Shown: positions 7,894-15,680 of the stretch, in pieces | Layout: each line of letters opens with the position of its first letter | How positions within the stretch are numbered: position 1 is the first letter of the stretch | DNA from: Pseudacidovorax sp. | GTDB lineage: Bacteria; Pseudomonadota; Gammaproteobacteria; Burkholderiales; Burkholderiaceae_C | Length of the DNA stretch: 64,000 nucleotides | Direction of reading: 5' to 3' | Assembly (NCBI RefSeq): GCF_017991995.1 | Contig: NZ_JAGOPN010000015.1 | Location: 111,947-175,946, forward strand | The notes under the pieces: model-generated | Databases searched by the model: none | The model's input: only the letters and a program-made list of their open reading frames with translations | Told to the model about the DNA's origin: nothing | Made by a program: the position numbers and the translations under genes

Positions 7894-8513
7894 CAGCGTC
7901 CGACGCCGGCCCGGTCCATCCAGGCCTCCAGCCCCGCGGCCTCGCCGCCCTGCGCGGCATGCAGGCGCCGCATCGCCGCATGGGCTTCGGGCCGATGCTG
8001 GTTGAGCTTGAGCTTGCATTGCCAGCCGACGACCTTCAGCTCGAAGGCGACGATGCCGGCCAGCATGCGGCGCTGGTAGTCCTCGCCCAGATCGCGCCAT
8101 TGCTGTGCATAGGGCGGCTCGTGCTGGCCGATGAGTTGCTTGAGCAGGGCGTCCTTCGTGTCGGCCTCCGGCAGCAGGGTGGCGCGCACGCGGCAATGGA
8201 CGGCGACGTAGTTCCAGGTCGGCACCCGCTGGCGGTCCGGGTAGACCGTCGGCGAGACGTAGCCGTGCGGCCCCAGGAAGACCACCAGCGCCTCGGGCCG
8301 CGCCTGCAGCTGCTTCCACTGCGGATTGGCGCGCGCCACGTGGCCCAGCAGCGTCCACTCGCCCGTGTCGTTCGAGGTCAGCACCAGCGGCAGGTGGGTG
8401 ACGAAGGGAAAGCCGTCGTCGTCGTTGGTCACGAGGCTGGCGAAGGGATGCTCGCGCATCAGCTGCTCGGCGAGCGCGGGATCCTCGGCGTCAAAATGGG
8501 CGGGCAGGTACAT
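7893..8513 (-). CDS. PaiB-type FMN-binding split-barrel protein
   Basis: This 206-residue protein belongs to the PaiB family (FMN-binding negative transcriptional regulator), named from Bacillus PaiB, which represses protease and sporulation genes. Family hallmarks visible are the N-terminal MYLPAHF, the HPFASLVTNDDDGFPFVTHLPLVL strand pair, and VPTWNYVAVHCRV in the centre, followed by QHEPPYAQQW and a C-terminal helical region with KLNQHRP. Whether it acts as a regulator or as a flavin enzyme here is unknown. ATG 8513 is the first plausible start. It leads the operon; its stop overlaps the start of the tadA fusion, and the DUF72 gene lies divergently 76 bp away. Confidence 0.85.
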   Translation of the reverse strand: MYLPAHFDAEDPALAEQLMREHPFASLVTNDDDGFPFVTHLPLVLTSNDTGEWTLLGHVARANPQWKQLQARPEALVVFLGPHGYVSPTVYPDRQRVPTWNYVAVHCRVRATLLPEADTKDALLKQLIGQHEPPYAQQWRDLGEDYQRRMLAGIVAFELKVVGWQCKLKLNQHRPEAHAAMRRLHAAQGGEAAGLEAWMDRAGVGR

Positions 8514-8589
8514 GGCGGACCTTGAAAGGCGAAGCGGGCGATTGTCCCGCCTGCCATGCCCGAGCCCCGCACCCGCCCTCTCTCTTCGC

Positions 8590-9687
8590 ATGCAGGACTC
8601 ACTTTTCGGCGACGACCTTCCCCTTCCCGCGCCCCCGCGCCCGGCACCGGCCGACGTGGGGTCAACCGCCGCGCCGCCAGCCGCGGACGAGGCGGCCCCG
8701 CCCAAGCGCCGTGCCAAGGCCGGCATGCCCAAGGTGGAGCCGGCCGATGTCGACGAGCGCCTGCGCGATCAGGCCGTGCGCCTGCCGCCGTTGCTGCGCC
8801 TGGGCAGCTCTTCCTGGCATTTCCCGGGCTGGGCAGGCCTGGTGTGGAACGGCGACTACGAAGGCTCGGTGCTGTCGCGCCACGGCCTTGCGGCCTATGC
8901 GCAGCATCCGCTGCTGCGCACCGTGAGCCTGGATCGCAACTTCTACCGCGCGCTCACCGCCTCGCAGTTCGCCGCCTATGCGGCGCAGGTGCCGGAGGAC
9001 TTCCGCTTCGTGGTCAAGGCGCCGTCGGCTGTCAGCGATGCCCTGGTGCGCGCCGAGGATGGCCGGGGCCAACGCCCCAACCCGGCCTTCCTCAACCCCC
9101 AACTGGCGGTGCAGGACTTCGTGGAGCCGGCCCTGCAGGGCCTCGGCACCAAGCTGGGTGCGCTGGTCTTCCAGCTCAGCCCCCTGCCGGGCACGATGCT
9201 GGCGCACATGCCCGAGGTGCTCGCGCGGCTCGACGCCATGCTGGCCGCCCTGCCCCCGCTTCAGCCCGCCGCGCCGGACGCGGTGGTGGCCGTGGAAGTG
9301 CGCAACCCCGAGTTCCTGACGCCCGACTTCGCACGCGTGCTCAAGGCCCGCGGCGCCACCTACTGCCTGGGCCTGCATCCGAAGCTGCCGCCCATCGAGG
9401 ACCAGTTGCCACTCCTGCGCGCCCTGTGGCCCGGCCCGCTGGTCTGCCGGTGGAACCTCAACCGCCTGCACGGCGCCTACGGCTACGAGGAGGCCAAGGG
9501 CCTGTACGAGCCCTTCAACCGCCTGGTCGATCCCGATCCGCATACCCGCGGCCTGCTGGCCCGCGTGATCGCGGGCACCACCGGCGCCGGCCATACGGCC
9601 TACGTGACCATCAACAACAAGGCCGAGGGCAGCGCCCCGCTGTCGGTGCAGGCGCTGGTGGACGCGGTGCTGGGCGAGACGTCCTGA
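8590..9687 (+). CDS. DUF72 (YecE-like) TIM-barrel protein
   Basis: A 365-residue cytoplasmic protein of the DUF72 family, whose biochemical role is unsettled. A ~70-residue N-terminal extension rich in Pro, Ala and Lys, not typical of E. coli YecE, precedes the barrel. The barrel starts at LRLGSSSWHFPGW and continues through DRNFYRAL, FRFVVKAP, VVAVEVRNPEF and the end motif AYVTINNKAEGSAP, where the conserved asparagines lie. ATG 8590 is used because upstream codons overlap the divergent paiB promoter region and show no family sequence. A clear Shine-Dalgarno is not evident. It stands alone and converges on the pqi operon. Confidence 0.85.
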   Translation: MQDSLFGDDLPLPAPPRPAPADVGSTAAPPAADEAAPPKRRAKAGMPKVEPADVDERLRDQAVRLPPLLRLGSSSWHFPGWAGLVWNGDYEGSVLSRHGLAAYAQHPLLRTVSLDRNFYRALTASQFAAYAAQVPEDFRFVVKAPSAVSDALVRAEDGRGQRPNPAFLNPQLAVQDFVEPALQGLGTKLGALVFQLSPLPGTMLAHMPEVLARLDAMLAALPPLQPAAPDAVVAVEVRNPEFLTPDFARVLKARGATYCLGLHPKLPPIEDQLPLLRALWPGPLVCRWNLNRLHGAYGYEEAKGLYEPFNRLVDPDPHTRGLLARVIAGTTGAGHTAYVTINNKAEGSAPLSVQALVDAVLGETS

Positions 9688-9747
9688 CCGCCTGACGGTC
9701 TCACTCCCTCGCCGCCTGATCGCATGGGCGCCTGGGAGACCGGGCGA

Positions 9748-10383
9748 TCAGCCCGGCGCCGCCGGGCACGCCGCCGGCTGACCCGCCTGCAGGGCCGCGA
9801 TGTGCCGGGCGATGGCGTCGGACACCTTGGACACGATGCGCTGGCCCGCCTGCGCCACGCCGTCGATGCCGCCCGGCGCCGCTTCGCTGCCGCGCCAGCT
9901 GCAGGTGCTGCGCTGGCTGCTGTCGGCGCGGCGCACCGTCCAGCTCAGGGCCGCCTCGACCTGCGCGCCCTGCGTGGCATCGAAGCGCTGGACCTGCACC
10001 GCGATCCGCCAGGGCAAGACTCCGGCCACGCCCGGTCCGCGGGTCGCATCGGTGGCGCCGAGGCGCGCCGCCACGCCGGCAGCGAGCGCGTCGCGCAGTT
10101 CCTGCTCGAAGGAGGCCGCCCAGCGGCTCTGCTCCAGCACCTGCACTTCGGCGCCGGCCGGGCCGCGCACCACCATCTGCGGCCGCGCCAGGCGCTCCGG
10201 CACGGCCAGCGGCGCCATCTCGATGGCCAGGCCGCCGGCCGGCGGCGCCACCAGCGGCTGGGGCGCGGCCGGCTCTGCCAGCGTGTAGTAGCGGTCGGGC
10301 TCGGAGGCACAACCTCCGAGGACGGCCACGGCAAGCGCCAGGGCGGCGGTCGCGCCGATGCGTCGTGTTGCAAAGCGGCTCAT
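9748..10383 (-). CDS. pqiC: PqiC-type lipoprotein of an MCE transport system
   Basis: A 211-residue outer-membrane lipoprotein with signal peptide and lipobox LGGCAS (Cys about residue 25). It then has the family strand YYTLAEP and the ABC_trans_aux/DUF330 core IEMAPLAVPERLARPQMVVR, QSRWAASFEQELRDAL and WRIAVQVQRFDATQGAQVEAALSW. In E. coli PqiC sits in the outer membrane and caps the PqiB needle that bridges the periplasm for lipid transport. Its ATG (10383) overlaps the pqiB stop (ATGA), so it is the last gene of pqiA-pqiA-pqiB-pqiC. The Pro/Ala-rich last 15 residues are unremarkable. Confidence 0.87.
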   Translation of the reverse strand: MSRFATRRIGATAALALAVAVLGGCASEPDRYYTLAEPAAPQPLVAPPAGGLAIEMAPLAVPERLARPQMVVRGPAGAEVQVLEQSRWAASFEQELRDALAAGVAARLGATDATRGPGVAGVLPWRIAVQVQRFDATQGAQVEAALSWTVRRADSSQRSTCSWRGSEAAPGGIDGVAQAGQRIVSKVSDAIARHIAALQAGQPAACPAAPG

Positions 10384-12068
10384 CGCTTCTTGTCCTCGGG
10401 TTTGCCGCGCAGCAGCGATTCGGGGTGGCGCTCCAGGTAGTCCGTCAGCACGCGCACCGAGCCGGCCGCGCGCGTCAGTTCCTGCAGCGTCGCGCGCAGG
10501 TCCTGCTGCACCGGTGCGTCCTCCGACAGCGTGCGGGTGGCGGCGTCGATGGTCTTGCGCGCGTCCTTGACGGCGGCGGCGATCTCGGGGGTTACGTCGT
10601 TGTTGATGCGCGTGACGGTGGCCTCTGCGCTGCCCAGCGTCTTGTCGAGCGTGGCGAGGGTCTTGCGCAGGTCGCCCGCGATCTCCTGGAAGGGAATCTT
10701 GTTGACCTTGGTCGCGATCTCCTGCAGCTGCTCCTGCAGCTCGTCGAAGCTGCCGGCCACGGTGGGGATCTGGATCGGGTCCTGGTTGGTGTCGACCTTG
10801 ACCGGCTTCTCCTTGGGGAAGAAGTCCAGCGCCACATAGAGCTGGCCCGTCAGCAGGTTGCCGGTACGCAGCTGCGCACGCAGGCCGCGGCTGATGAGGA
10901 AGCGCGTGCGCTCCTGCTGCGTGAATCGCGGCTCCACCGGCAAGGGCGCCTGCTTGCCATCGCGCGTGTCGGAGCGGCGCAGACGGTCGGGGTAGACCGT
11001 GACCACAACCGGCATCAGGAACTCCCGCTCATTGCGGTCGAACTGCACGCCGATGGACTTGACCTCGCCAATGATCACGCCCCGGAAGTCCACCGGCGCG
11101 CCGGGCGCCAGGCCGCGCAGCGACTGGTTGAAGTACATCAGCAGCGTCTGCGGCGGCCCGTCCGGCGGCTTCATGGCCGTGGCTTCGTCGTCGGCCAGAC
11201 CGAAGACCGTGTTCTCGTCGGCCTGCGGGCCGCGCACGTCGTCAGGCGCGGCGAAGGCGATGCCGCCCAGCACGATCGAGGCCAGGGACTGGGTGCGCAC
11301 CTCGAATCCGCTGGCGCCCGCCTGCACCTGCAGGCCGCTGGCATGCCAGAAGCGTGTGTTGGCTCCGACGAAGCGGTCGTAGGGCGCATCGATGAAGACG
11401 CGCAGCGCCACGCCGCGGCCATCGCCATCGAGTTCCACCGAGGCCACCTGCCCCACCCGCACGCGTCGGAAGTACACCGGCGAGCCGATGTCGAGCGAAC
11501 CCGCATCGCGCGAATGCAGCTGGAACTGCCGGCCGCTGGCGTCGCGCGTGATGATCGGCGGCTGCTCCAGGCCGGCGAACTCGCTGGCGGTTTCTTCCTC
11601 GGCACCCGCATCCGCGCCGATATAGGCGCCCGAGAGCAGCGTGTTCAGGCCCGAGACGCCCGAGGTGTCGAAGCGCGGCCGCACCACCCAGTAGCGCGCG
11701 TCCTTGGCGGTGAAGCCCTCGGCGGCGTTCTTGTCCAGCTCGACCGTCACGCGCACATGCGAGCGGTCGCGCGCCAGGCGGATGTTGTGCACGGTGCCGA
11801 TCTGCACGTCCTTGTATTTCACGGCCGTCTTGCCGGCCTCCAGGCCCTCGGCAGTCTTGAAGGTGATGACGATCTCGGGCCCGCGGTTCCAGAGCACCTT
11901 GGCCACCAGCGTGATGCCCACCATCGCCGCGACGATGGGGATCAGCCAGATCAGCGAGGGCACCCAGTCGCGGCGGCGTACAACGCGGGGGCGTGCCAAC
12001 GCAGGCGGCGCGGCGGGCGCGCCGGCATCGGCAGGGGTCTGGCCTTCGCGAGGCCCGGGTTCACTCAT
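10380..12068 (-). CDS. pqiB: PqiB, MCE-domain intermembrane lipid-transport protein
   Basis: A 562-residue inner-membrane-anchored periplasmic protein. One transmembrane helix (about 34-55, SLIWLIPIVAAMVGITLVAK) follows a short Pro/Ala-rich cytosolic tail. Three MCE/MlaD domains follow: first at EIVITFKTAEGLEAGKTAVKYKDVQIG, second at QLHSRDAGSLDIGSPVYFRRVRVGQV, third at LLMYFNQSLRGLAPGAPVDFRGVIIGEV. A long helical C-terminus (about 440-540, SFDELQEQLQEIATKVNKI) forms the needle in the E. coli homologue. The role is lipid shuttling between inner and outer membranes, with PqiA and PqiC. ATG 12068 lies 8 bp after pqiA-2. In E. coli pqi is induced by paraquat through SoxRS; I see no SoxR or SoxS site here. 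Confidence 0.93.
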   Translation of the reverse strand: MSEPGPREGQTPADAGAPAAPPALARPRVVRRRDWVPSLIWLIPIVAAMVGITLVAKVLWNRGPEIVITFKTAEGLEAGKTAVKYKDVQIGTVHNIRLARDRSHVRVTVELDKNAAEGFTAKDARYWVVRPRFDTSGVSGLNTLLSGAYIGADAGAEEETASEFAGLEQPPIITRDASGRQFQLHSRDAGSLDIGSPVYFRRVRVGQVASVELDGDGRGVALRVFIDAPYDRFVGANTRFWHASGLQVQAGASGFEVRTQSLASIVLGGIAFAAPDDVRGPQADENTVFGLADDEATAMKPPDGPPQTLLMYFNQSLRGLAPGAPVDFRGVIIGEVKSIGVQFDRNEREFLMPVVVTVYPDRLRRSDTRDGKQAPLPVEPRFTQQERTRFLISRGLRAQLRTGNLLTGQLYVALDFFPKEKPVKVDTNQDPIQIPTVAGSFDELQEQLQEIATKVNKIPFQEIAGDLRKTLATLDKTLGSAEATVTRINNDVTPEIAAAVKDARKTIDAATRTLSEDAPVQQDLRATLQELTRAAGSVRVLTDYLERHPESLLRGKPEDKKR

Positions 12069-12076
12069 TCACTCTC

Positions 12077-12826
12077 CTATGCCCTCGCGGGCGCACTTCG
12101 GCCGACCTGATCGGCGGCCTCTTCGTCGTCGGGCATGCCGGCGTCCCAGATCAGCCGCGGGTCGAAGCTCAGCGAGGCCAGCATGGTCAGCACAACCACG
12201 GCACCGAAGGCAGCAATCCCCACGCCAGCCTGCACCACGGCGAAGCCCTGGATGCGCACCAGCCCCGCCAGCAGCGAGACCACGAACACGTCGAGCATCG
12301 ACCAGCGGCCGATGAACTCCAGCACCTGGTAGAGCCGCGCGCGCTCGCGCTGGCGCCAGCGGCTGCGGCGCTGCGTGGTAATCACCAGCACGGCCAGCGC
12401 CGCCAGCTTGAACAGCGGCACCAGGAAGCTGGCCGTGAAGATCAGCGCCGCGAGCCCGTAGGAGCCCGAGATCCAGAAGAAGATGATCCCGCTCAGGATG
12501 GTGTCCTGCTGCGTGCCGAGCAGGCTCTTGGTGATCATCACGGGCAGCAGGTTGGCGGGCAGGTACAGCACCACCGCGGCAAGCAGGTACGCCCAGGTGC
12601 GCCGCAGGCTGTCGGGCTTGCGGGCGCGCAGGCGTGTGCCGCAGCGGCCGCAGTGCTCACCCGGCTGGGCGCCTTCCCACACGGTGCCGCAGCGGTGGCA
12701 GTCCAGCAGGCAGGCGTCGTGCGCGGTGACGATCGCGCCGCCGCCCTCTTCCACCGGCAGGTGCGGCGTGGCCTGGCCCGCGAGCCGCGCCAGGCGCTCG
12801 CGCGTGGCGCGGGTCCGGCTCCTCAA
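12077..12826 (-). CDS. pqiA: PqiA-type membrane protein, second half-gene
   Basis: This product of about 249 residues corresponds to the C-terminal half of E. coli PqiA. It carries a zinc-ribbon-like Cys pair set (CHRCGTVWEG and HCGRCGTRL), then about four membrane helices, including TWAYLLAAVVLYLPANLLPVM and ALIFTASFLVPLFKLAALAVL, and ends FDPRLIWD. I place the start at TTG 12826: the TGA of the preceding half-gene overlaps it (TTGA), and no ATG or GTG lies between it and the first Cys pair. PqiA is thought to feed lipids into the PqiB tunnel. The frame remains open much further upstream only as a shadow of the first half-gene. Confidence 0.85.
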   Translation of the reverse strand: MRSRTRATRERLARLAGQATPHLPVEEGGGAIVTAHDACLLDCHRCGTVWEGAQPGEHCGRCGTRLRARKPDSLRRTWAYLLAAVVLYLPANLLPVMITKSLLGTQQDTILSGIIFFWISGSYGLAALIFTASFLVPLFKLAALAVLVITTQRRSRWRQRERARLYQVLEFIGRWSMLDVFVVSLLAGLVRIQGFAVVQAGVGIAAFGAVVVLTMLASLSFDPRLIWDAGMPDDEEAADQVGRSAPARA

Positions 12827-13494
12827 GGCGCGCCCCCGGCGGCGGCTTCGCGCTCGAAGGCCATTTCCCAGAAGCTGCGCGGATCGAAGGACAACAGCGT
12901 GGTCAGCAGCACCGTCAGGCCGACGAAGGCCCACAGCGCGGGGCCGAGCACCACCGTCGCCATGCCGAAGAGCTTGACGATGGCCACCAGCACACCGAGC
13001 AGGAAGACCTCGACCATGCCCCAGGGCCGCAGCGACTGCAGTGCCCTCACCAGCACGGCAAAGCCGGGGGGGCGCTGCGATGGCGCAGCCGCCGCATCGC
13101 CATCGGCCTGCCCGGCCTTCCACACCCGCGGCGCAACCTGCAGATAGAACAGGATGCACAACTGCGCCAGCGGAAAGATCAGCGTCGTCGCCAGCACCAG
13201 CAATGCGACGGGCGACATGCCTTCTCCGGCCAGCACCACCACCGCACCGGCCAGCGTGGTCTGGCTCGTACGGCCCTGGAGTTCGATCTCGACGATGGGA
13301 AAGAGATTGGCGATGGCGAAGAGGATGAGGCTGGCCAGCGTCAGCGGCAGCAGGCGCTCGCGCTGCTGGCCAGGGTGACGCGCCAGCTCGGTGCCGCAGC
13401 GGGGGCAGTGCGCGATCTCCCGGGGACGAAGCCGCGGCGCGCGGAACACCGCGTCGCATCCTTCGCATACCGTCACGTCGGGCACCACATTCAT
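12823..13494 (-). CDS. pqiA: PqiA-type membrane protein, first half-gene
   Basis: A 223-residue inner-membrane protein equivalent to the N-terminal half of PqiA. Its CEGCDAVFR and HCPRCGTEL pairs form a rubredoxin-like zinc site (residues ~9-35). About four hydrophobic helices follow (for example LTLASLILFAIANLFPIVEI, and MVEVFLLGVLVAIVKLFGM), and it ends FDPRSFWEMAFERE, the same terminal motif as the second half. The internal repeat of PqiA is thus encoded here as two separate proteins. ATG 13494 starts the operon; a GTG seven codons upstream is less likely. Promoter elements must lie in 13495-13600, shared with the divergent DUF2239 gene. Confidence 0.85.
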   Translation of the reverse strand: MNVVPDVTVCEGCDAVFRAPRLRPREIAHCPRCGTELARHPGQQRERLLPLTLASLILFAIANLFPIVEIELQGRTSQTTLAGAVVVLAGEGMSPVALLVLATTLIFPLAQLCILFYLQVAPRVWKAGQADGDAAAAPSQRPPGFAVLVRALQSLRPWGMVEVFLLGVLVAIVKLFGMATVVLGPALWAFVGLTVLLTTLLSFDPRSFWEMAFEREAAAGGAP

Positions 13495-13600
13495 CGGCGG
13501 GCATTCTGCCAACACGCCGTGAAGTCAGCGGGGCGGCAGGCGCACCAGCCCACGGCATCCGCCGGCCAGTCCTGCTGTAGGACGGTGGCTCGCCCTATTT

Positions 13601-13639
13601 TTACCCGGGCACATTGCATACTCGATTTCAGCCGGGTAA
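13601..13639. promoter_or_regulatory. Paired TTACCCGG / CCGGGTAA operator-like sites upstream of the DUF2239-MATE operon
   Basis: TTACCCGGG (13601-13609) and CCGGGTAAT (13632-13640) are inverted copies of an 8-base half-site, 23 bases apart. Each is also close to a full palindrome TTACCCGGGTAA. The second ends 13 bp before ATG 13653, so protein bound there would block transcription or translation start. The pair looks like two repressor sites around one promoter; the regulator is not encoded nearby. Confidence 0.55.
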
Positions 13640-13652
13640 TATTCGACGCATC

Positions 13653-14240
13653 ATGGATGCTCCCAGTGCGCCGCAGCTGACGGCTTTTCTCGGCTACCAG
13701 CAGATCGCCCACGGTCCGCGCGAGTCGGTGCTCGCCGAATTGCGCCGCCGTCAGGACAACCCGCCCGCCATCGTGTTCGACGACCACAGCGGCGAGCGGG
13801 TGGAGCTGGAGGCGGCCCCCGGCTGCGGCACGCCCTGCCCCGCGGAGGCCGACATCGCCGGCAGCACCCGCCACGCCCGTGGCGTGGGCCGGCCGCGGCT
13901 TGGCGTGGTGGCACGCGAAGTCACGCTGCTGCCGCGGCACTGGGAATGGCTCAGTCGCCAGCCGGGCGGCGCCTCGGTGGCGCTGCGCCGCCTGGTGGAC
14001 GACGCCCGCCGCGTCTACGCGGACCGCGACGCGGTGCGCGCCTCGCGCGAATCGACCTACCGTTTCCTGAGCACCGTCGCGAGCGCCCTGCCCGGCTTCG
14101 AGGAAGCCGCGCGCGCCCTCTTCGCCGGCGATCCGGCGCGCTTCGCCGAGCAGACCCGCGACTGGCCGGAGGACGTGGCCCGATACGCCCGCCACCTGTC
14201 GGCGAACAGCTGGGCCACCACGCCGGAGCAGACCGCATGA
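13653..14240 (+). CDS. DUF2239 family protein
   Basis: This 195-residue soluble protein matches my memory of DUF2239: an N-terminal FLGYQQIAHGPRESVLAELRRR and AIVFDDHSGERVELE, then GRPRLGVVAREVTLLPRHWEWLSRQPGGASVALRRLVDDARR. The family has no known function. It looks like a small DNA- or RNA-associated basic/helical protein with no membrane segment. ATG 13653 is preferred to an upstream ATG at 13614, since the latter would start inside the operator pair. The TGA overlaps the ATG of the MATE exporter (ATGA), so the two are translationally coupled, tying this unknown to drug or metabolite export. Confidence 0.8.
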   Translation: MDAPSAPQLTAFLGYQQIAHGPRESVLAELRRRQDNPPAIVFDDHSGERVELEAAPGCGTPCPAEADIAGSTRHARGVGRPRLGVVAREVTLLPRHWEWLSRQPGGASVALRRLVDDARRVYADRDAVRASRESTYRFLSTVASALPGFEEAARALFAGDPARFAEQTRDWPEDVARYARHLSANSWATTPEQTA

Positions 14241-15616
14241 GCGCGGGCCCGGCCGCTCCGAAGGGCGCTCCCGCCAACCGTCCGCTCTGGAAGACCTTCC
14301 TCTTCTTCCTGCTGCCCATGCTGCTGTCCAACGTGCTGCAGTCGGCATCGGGCACGATCAACAACATCTACCTGGGGCAGATGCTGGGCGTGCATGCGCT
14401 TGCCGCCGTCTCGGGCTTCTTCCCGGTGATGTTCTTCTTCATCGCCTTCACCATCGGCCTGGGCGCGGGCGCCTCGGTGCTGATCGGCCAAGCCTGGGGC
14501 GCGGCCGAGCCCGAGCGGGCACGGGCCGTGGCGGGCACCGCGCTGTCGGTGGTGCTGGTGTTCGGGCTGCTGGTGGCGGTGTTCGGCGGGCTGTTCACGC
14601 GACCGCTGCTGCATGCGCTGGGCACGCCGCCGGACATCCTGCCCGACGCCACCGCCTATGCCCGCATCATCCTGATCGCGATGCCGGGGCTGTTCGTCTA
14701 CCTGCTTTCCACGGCCATGCTGCGCGGCGTGGGCGACACCATGACGCCCCTCTACACGCTGGCCATTTCCACGGCCACCGGCCTGCTGCTCACCCCCGCC
14801 CTGATCCGCGGCTGGCTGGGCCTGCCGCAGCTGGGTGTGGCGAGCGCGGCCTGGGCCACGGTGGTGGGCTTCGTGCTCGCCAGCCTGTGGATGGGCCTGC
14901 ACCTGCGCCGACGCGGCAGCCCGCTGGCGCCCAACCGGGTCCTGCTGCGGCACCTGCGCATCGACTGGCAGTTGCTGCGCGCGGTGCTCAAGGTGGGCGT
15001 GCCCACGGGCGTGCAGATGATCGTGGTCTCGCTGGCGGCGGTGGTGCTGCTGTCGCTGGTCAACGGCTTCGGCTCGGCCGCGACGGCGGCCTATGGCGCG
15101 GTCAACCAGGTCATCGCCTATGTGCAGTTCCCGGCCATCTCCATCGCCATCACGGCCTCGGTGCTGGGGGCGCAGGCCATCGGCGCCGGCAAGGCCGATC
15201 AGCTGGGCCGCATCACGGCCACGGCGCTGGGCATGAACCTGGCGCTGACCGGCGGGCTGGTGCTGCTGGCCTACCTGGCCTCGCGGCCGTTGATGGGCCT
15301 GTTCATCACCGACCCGGCGGTGATCGAGGTGGCGCAGCAGCTGCTGCACATCATGCTGTGGAGCCTGGTGGTCTTCGGCATGGGCTCGGCCCTGGCGGGC
15401 GTGATGCGCGCCAGCGGCTCGGTGCTGGTGCCGACGGCCATCACCATCGGCGCCGTGCTGCTGGTGGAGGTGCCCGCCGCCTGGTGGATGAGCCACCGCT
15501 TCGGGCTCAAGGGCATCTGGATGGCCTACCCCCTGGGCTTCTGCGCCATGCTGCTGATGCAGACGGCGTACTACCGCGGCGTGTGGCGGCACAAGAAGAT
15601 CCGGCGGATGGTCTGA
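14237..15616 (+). CDS. MATE family multidrug efflux transporter
   Basis: A 459-residue polytopic inner-membrane protein with the 12 helices of the MATE/NorM exporters, which expel cationic drugs using a Na+ or H+ gradient. Recognisable parts are LFFLLPMLLSNVLQSASGTINNIYLGQMLG, SVLIGQAWGAAEPERARA, LLSTAMLRGVGDTMTPLYT and the second-repeat equivalents SVLGAQAIGAGKADQLGR and VMRASGSVLVPTAI. ATG 14237 overlaps the stop of the DUF2239 gene. Expression probably depends on the TTACCCGG operator pair. A frame open 290 bases upstream is only the shadow of the partner gene. The substrate is unknown. Confidence 0.92.
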   Translation: MSAGPAAPKGAPANRPLWKTFLFFLLPMLLSNVLQSASGTINNIYLGQMLGVHALAAVSGFFPVMFFFIAFTIGLGAGASVLIGQAWGAAEPERARAVAGTALSVVLVFGLLVAVFGGLFTRPLLHALGTPPDILPDATAYARIILIAMPGLFVYLLSTAMLRGVGDTMTPLYTLAISTATGLLLTPALIRGWLGLPQLGVASAAWATVVGFVLASLWMGLHLRRRGSPLAPNRVLLRHLRIDWQLLRAVLKVGVPTGVQMIVVSLAAVVLLSLVNGFGSAATAAYGAVNQVIAYVQFPAISIAITASVLGAQAIGAGKADQLGRITATALGMNLALTGGLVLLAYLASRPLMGLFITDPAVIEVAQQLLHIMLWSLVVFGMGSALAGVMRASGSVLVPTAITIGAVLLVEVPAAWWMSHRFGLKGIWMAYPLGFCAMLLMQTAYYRGVWRHKKIRRMV

Positions 15617-15680
15617 GAACGCAGTCGCGGATGGCCAGGTCTTCCGGCCACCCGCTCATGTGTCCCGGCCGGCTCCCTTG

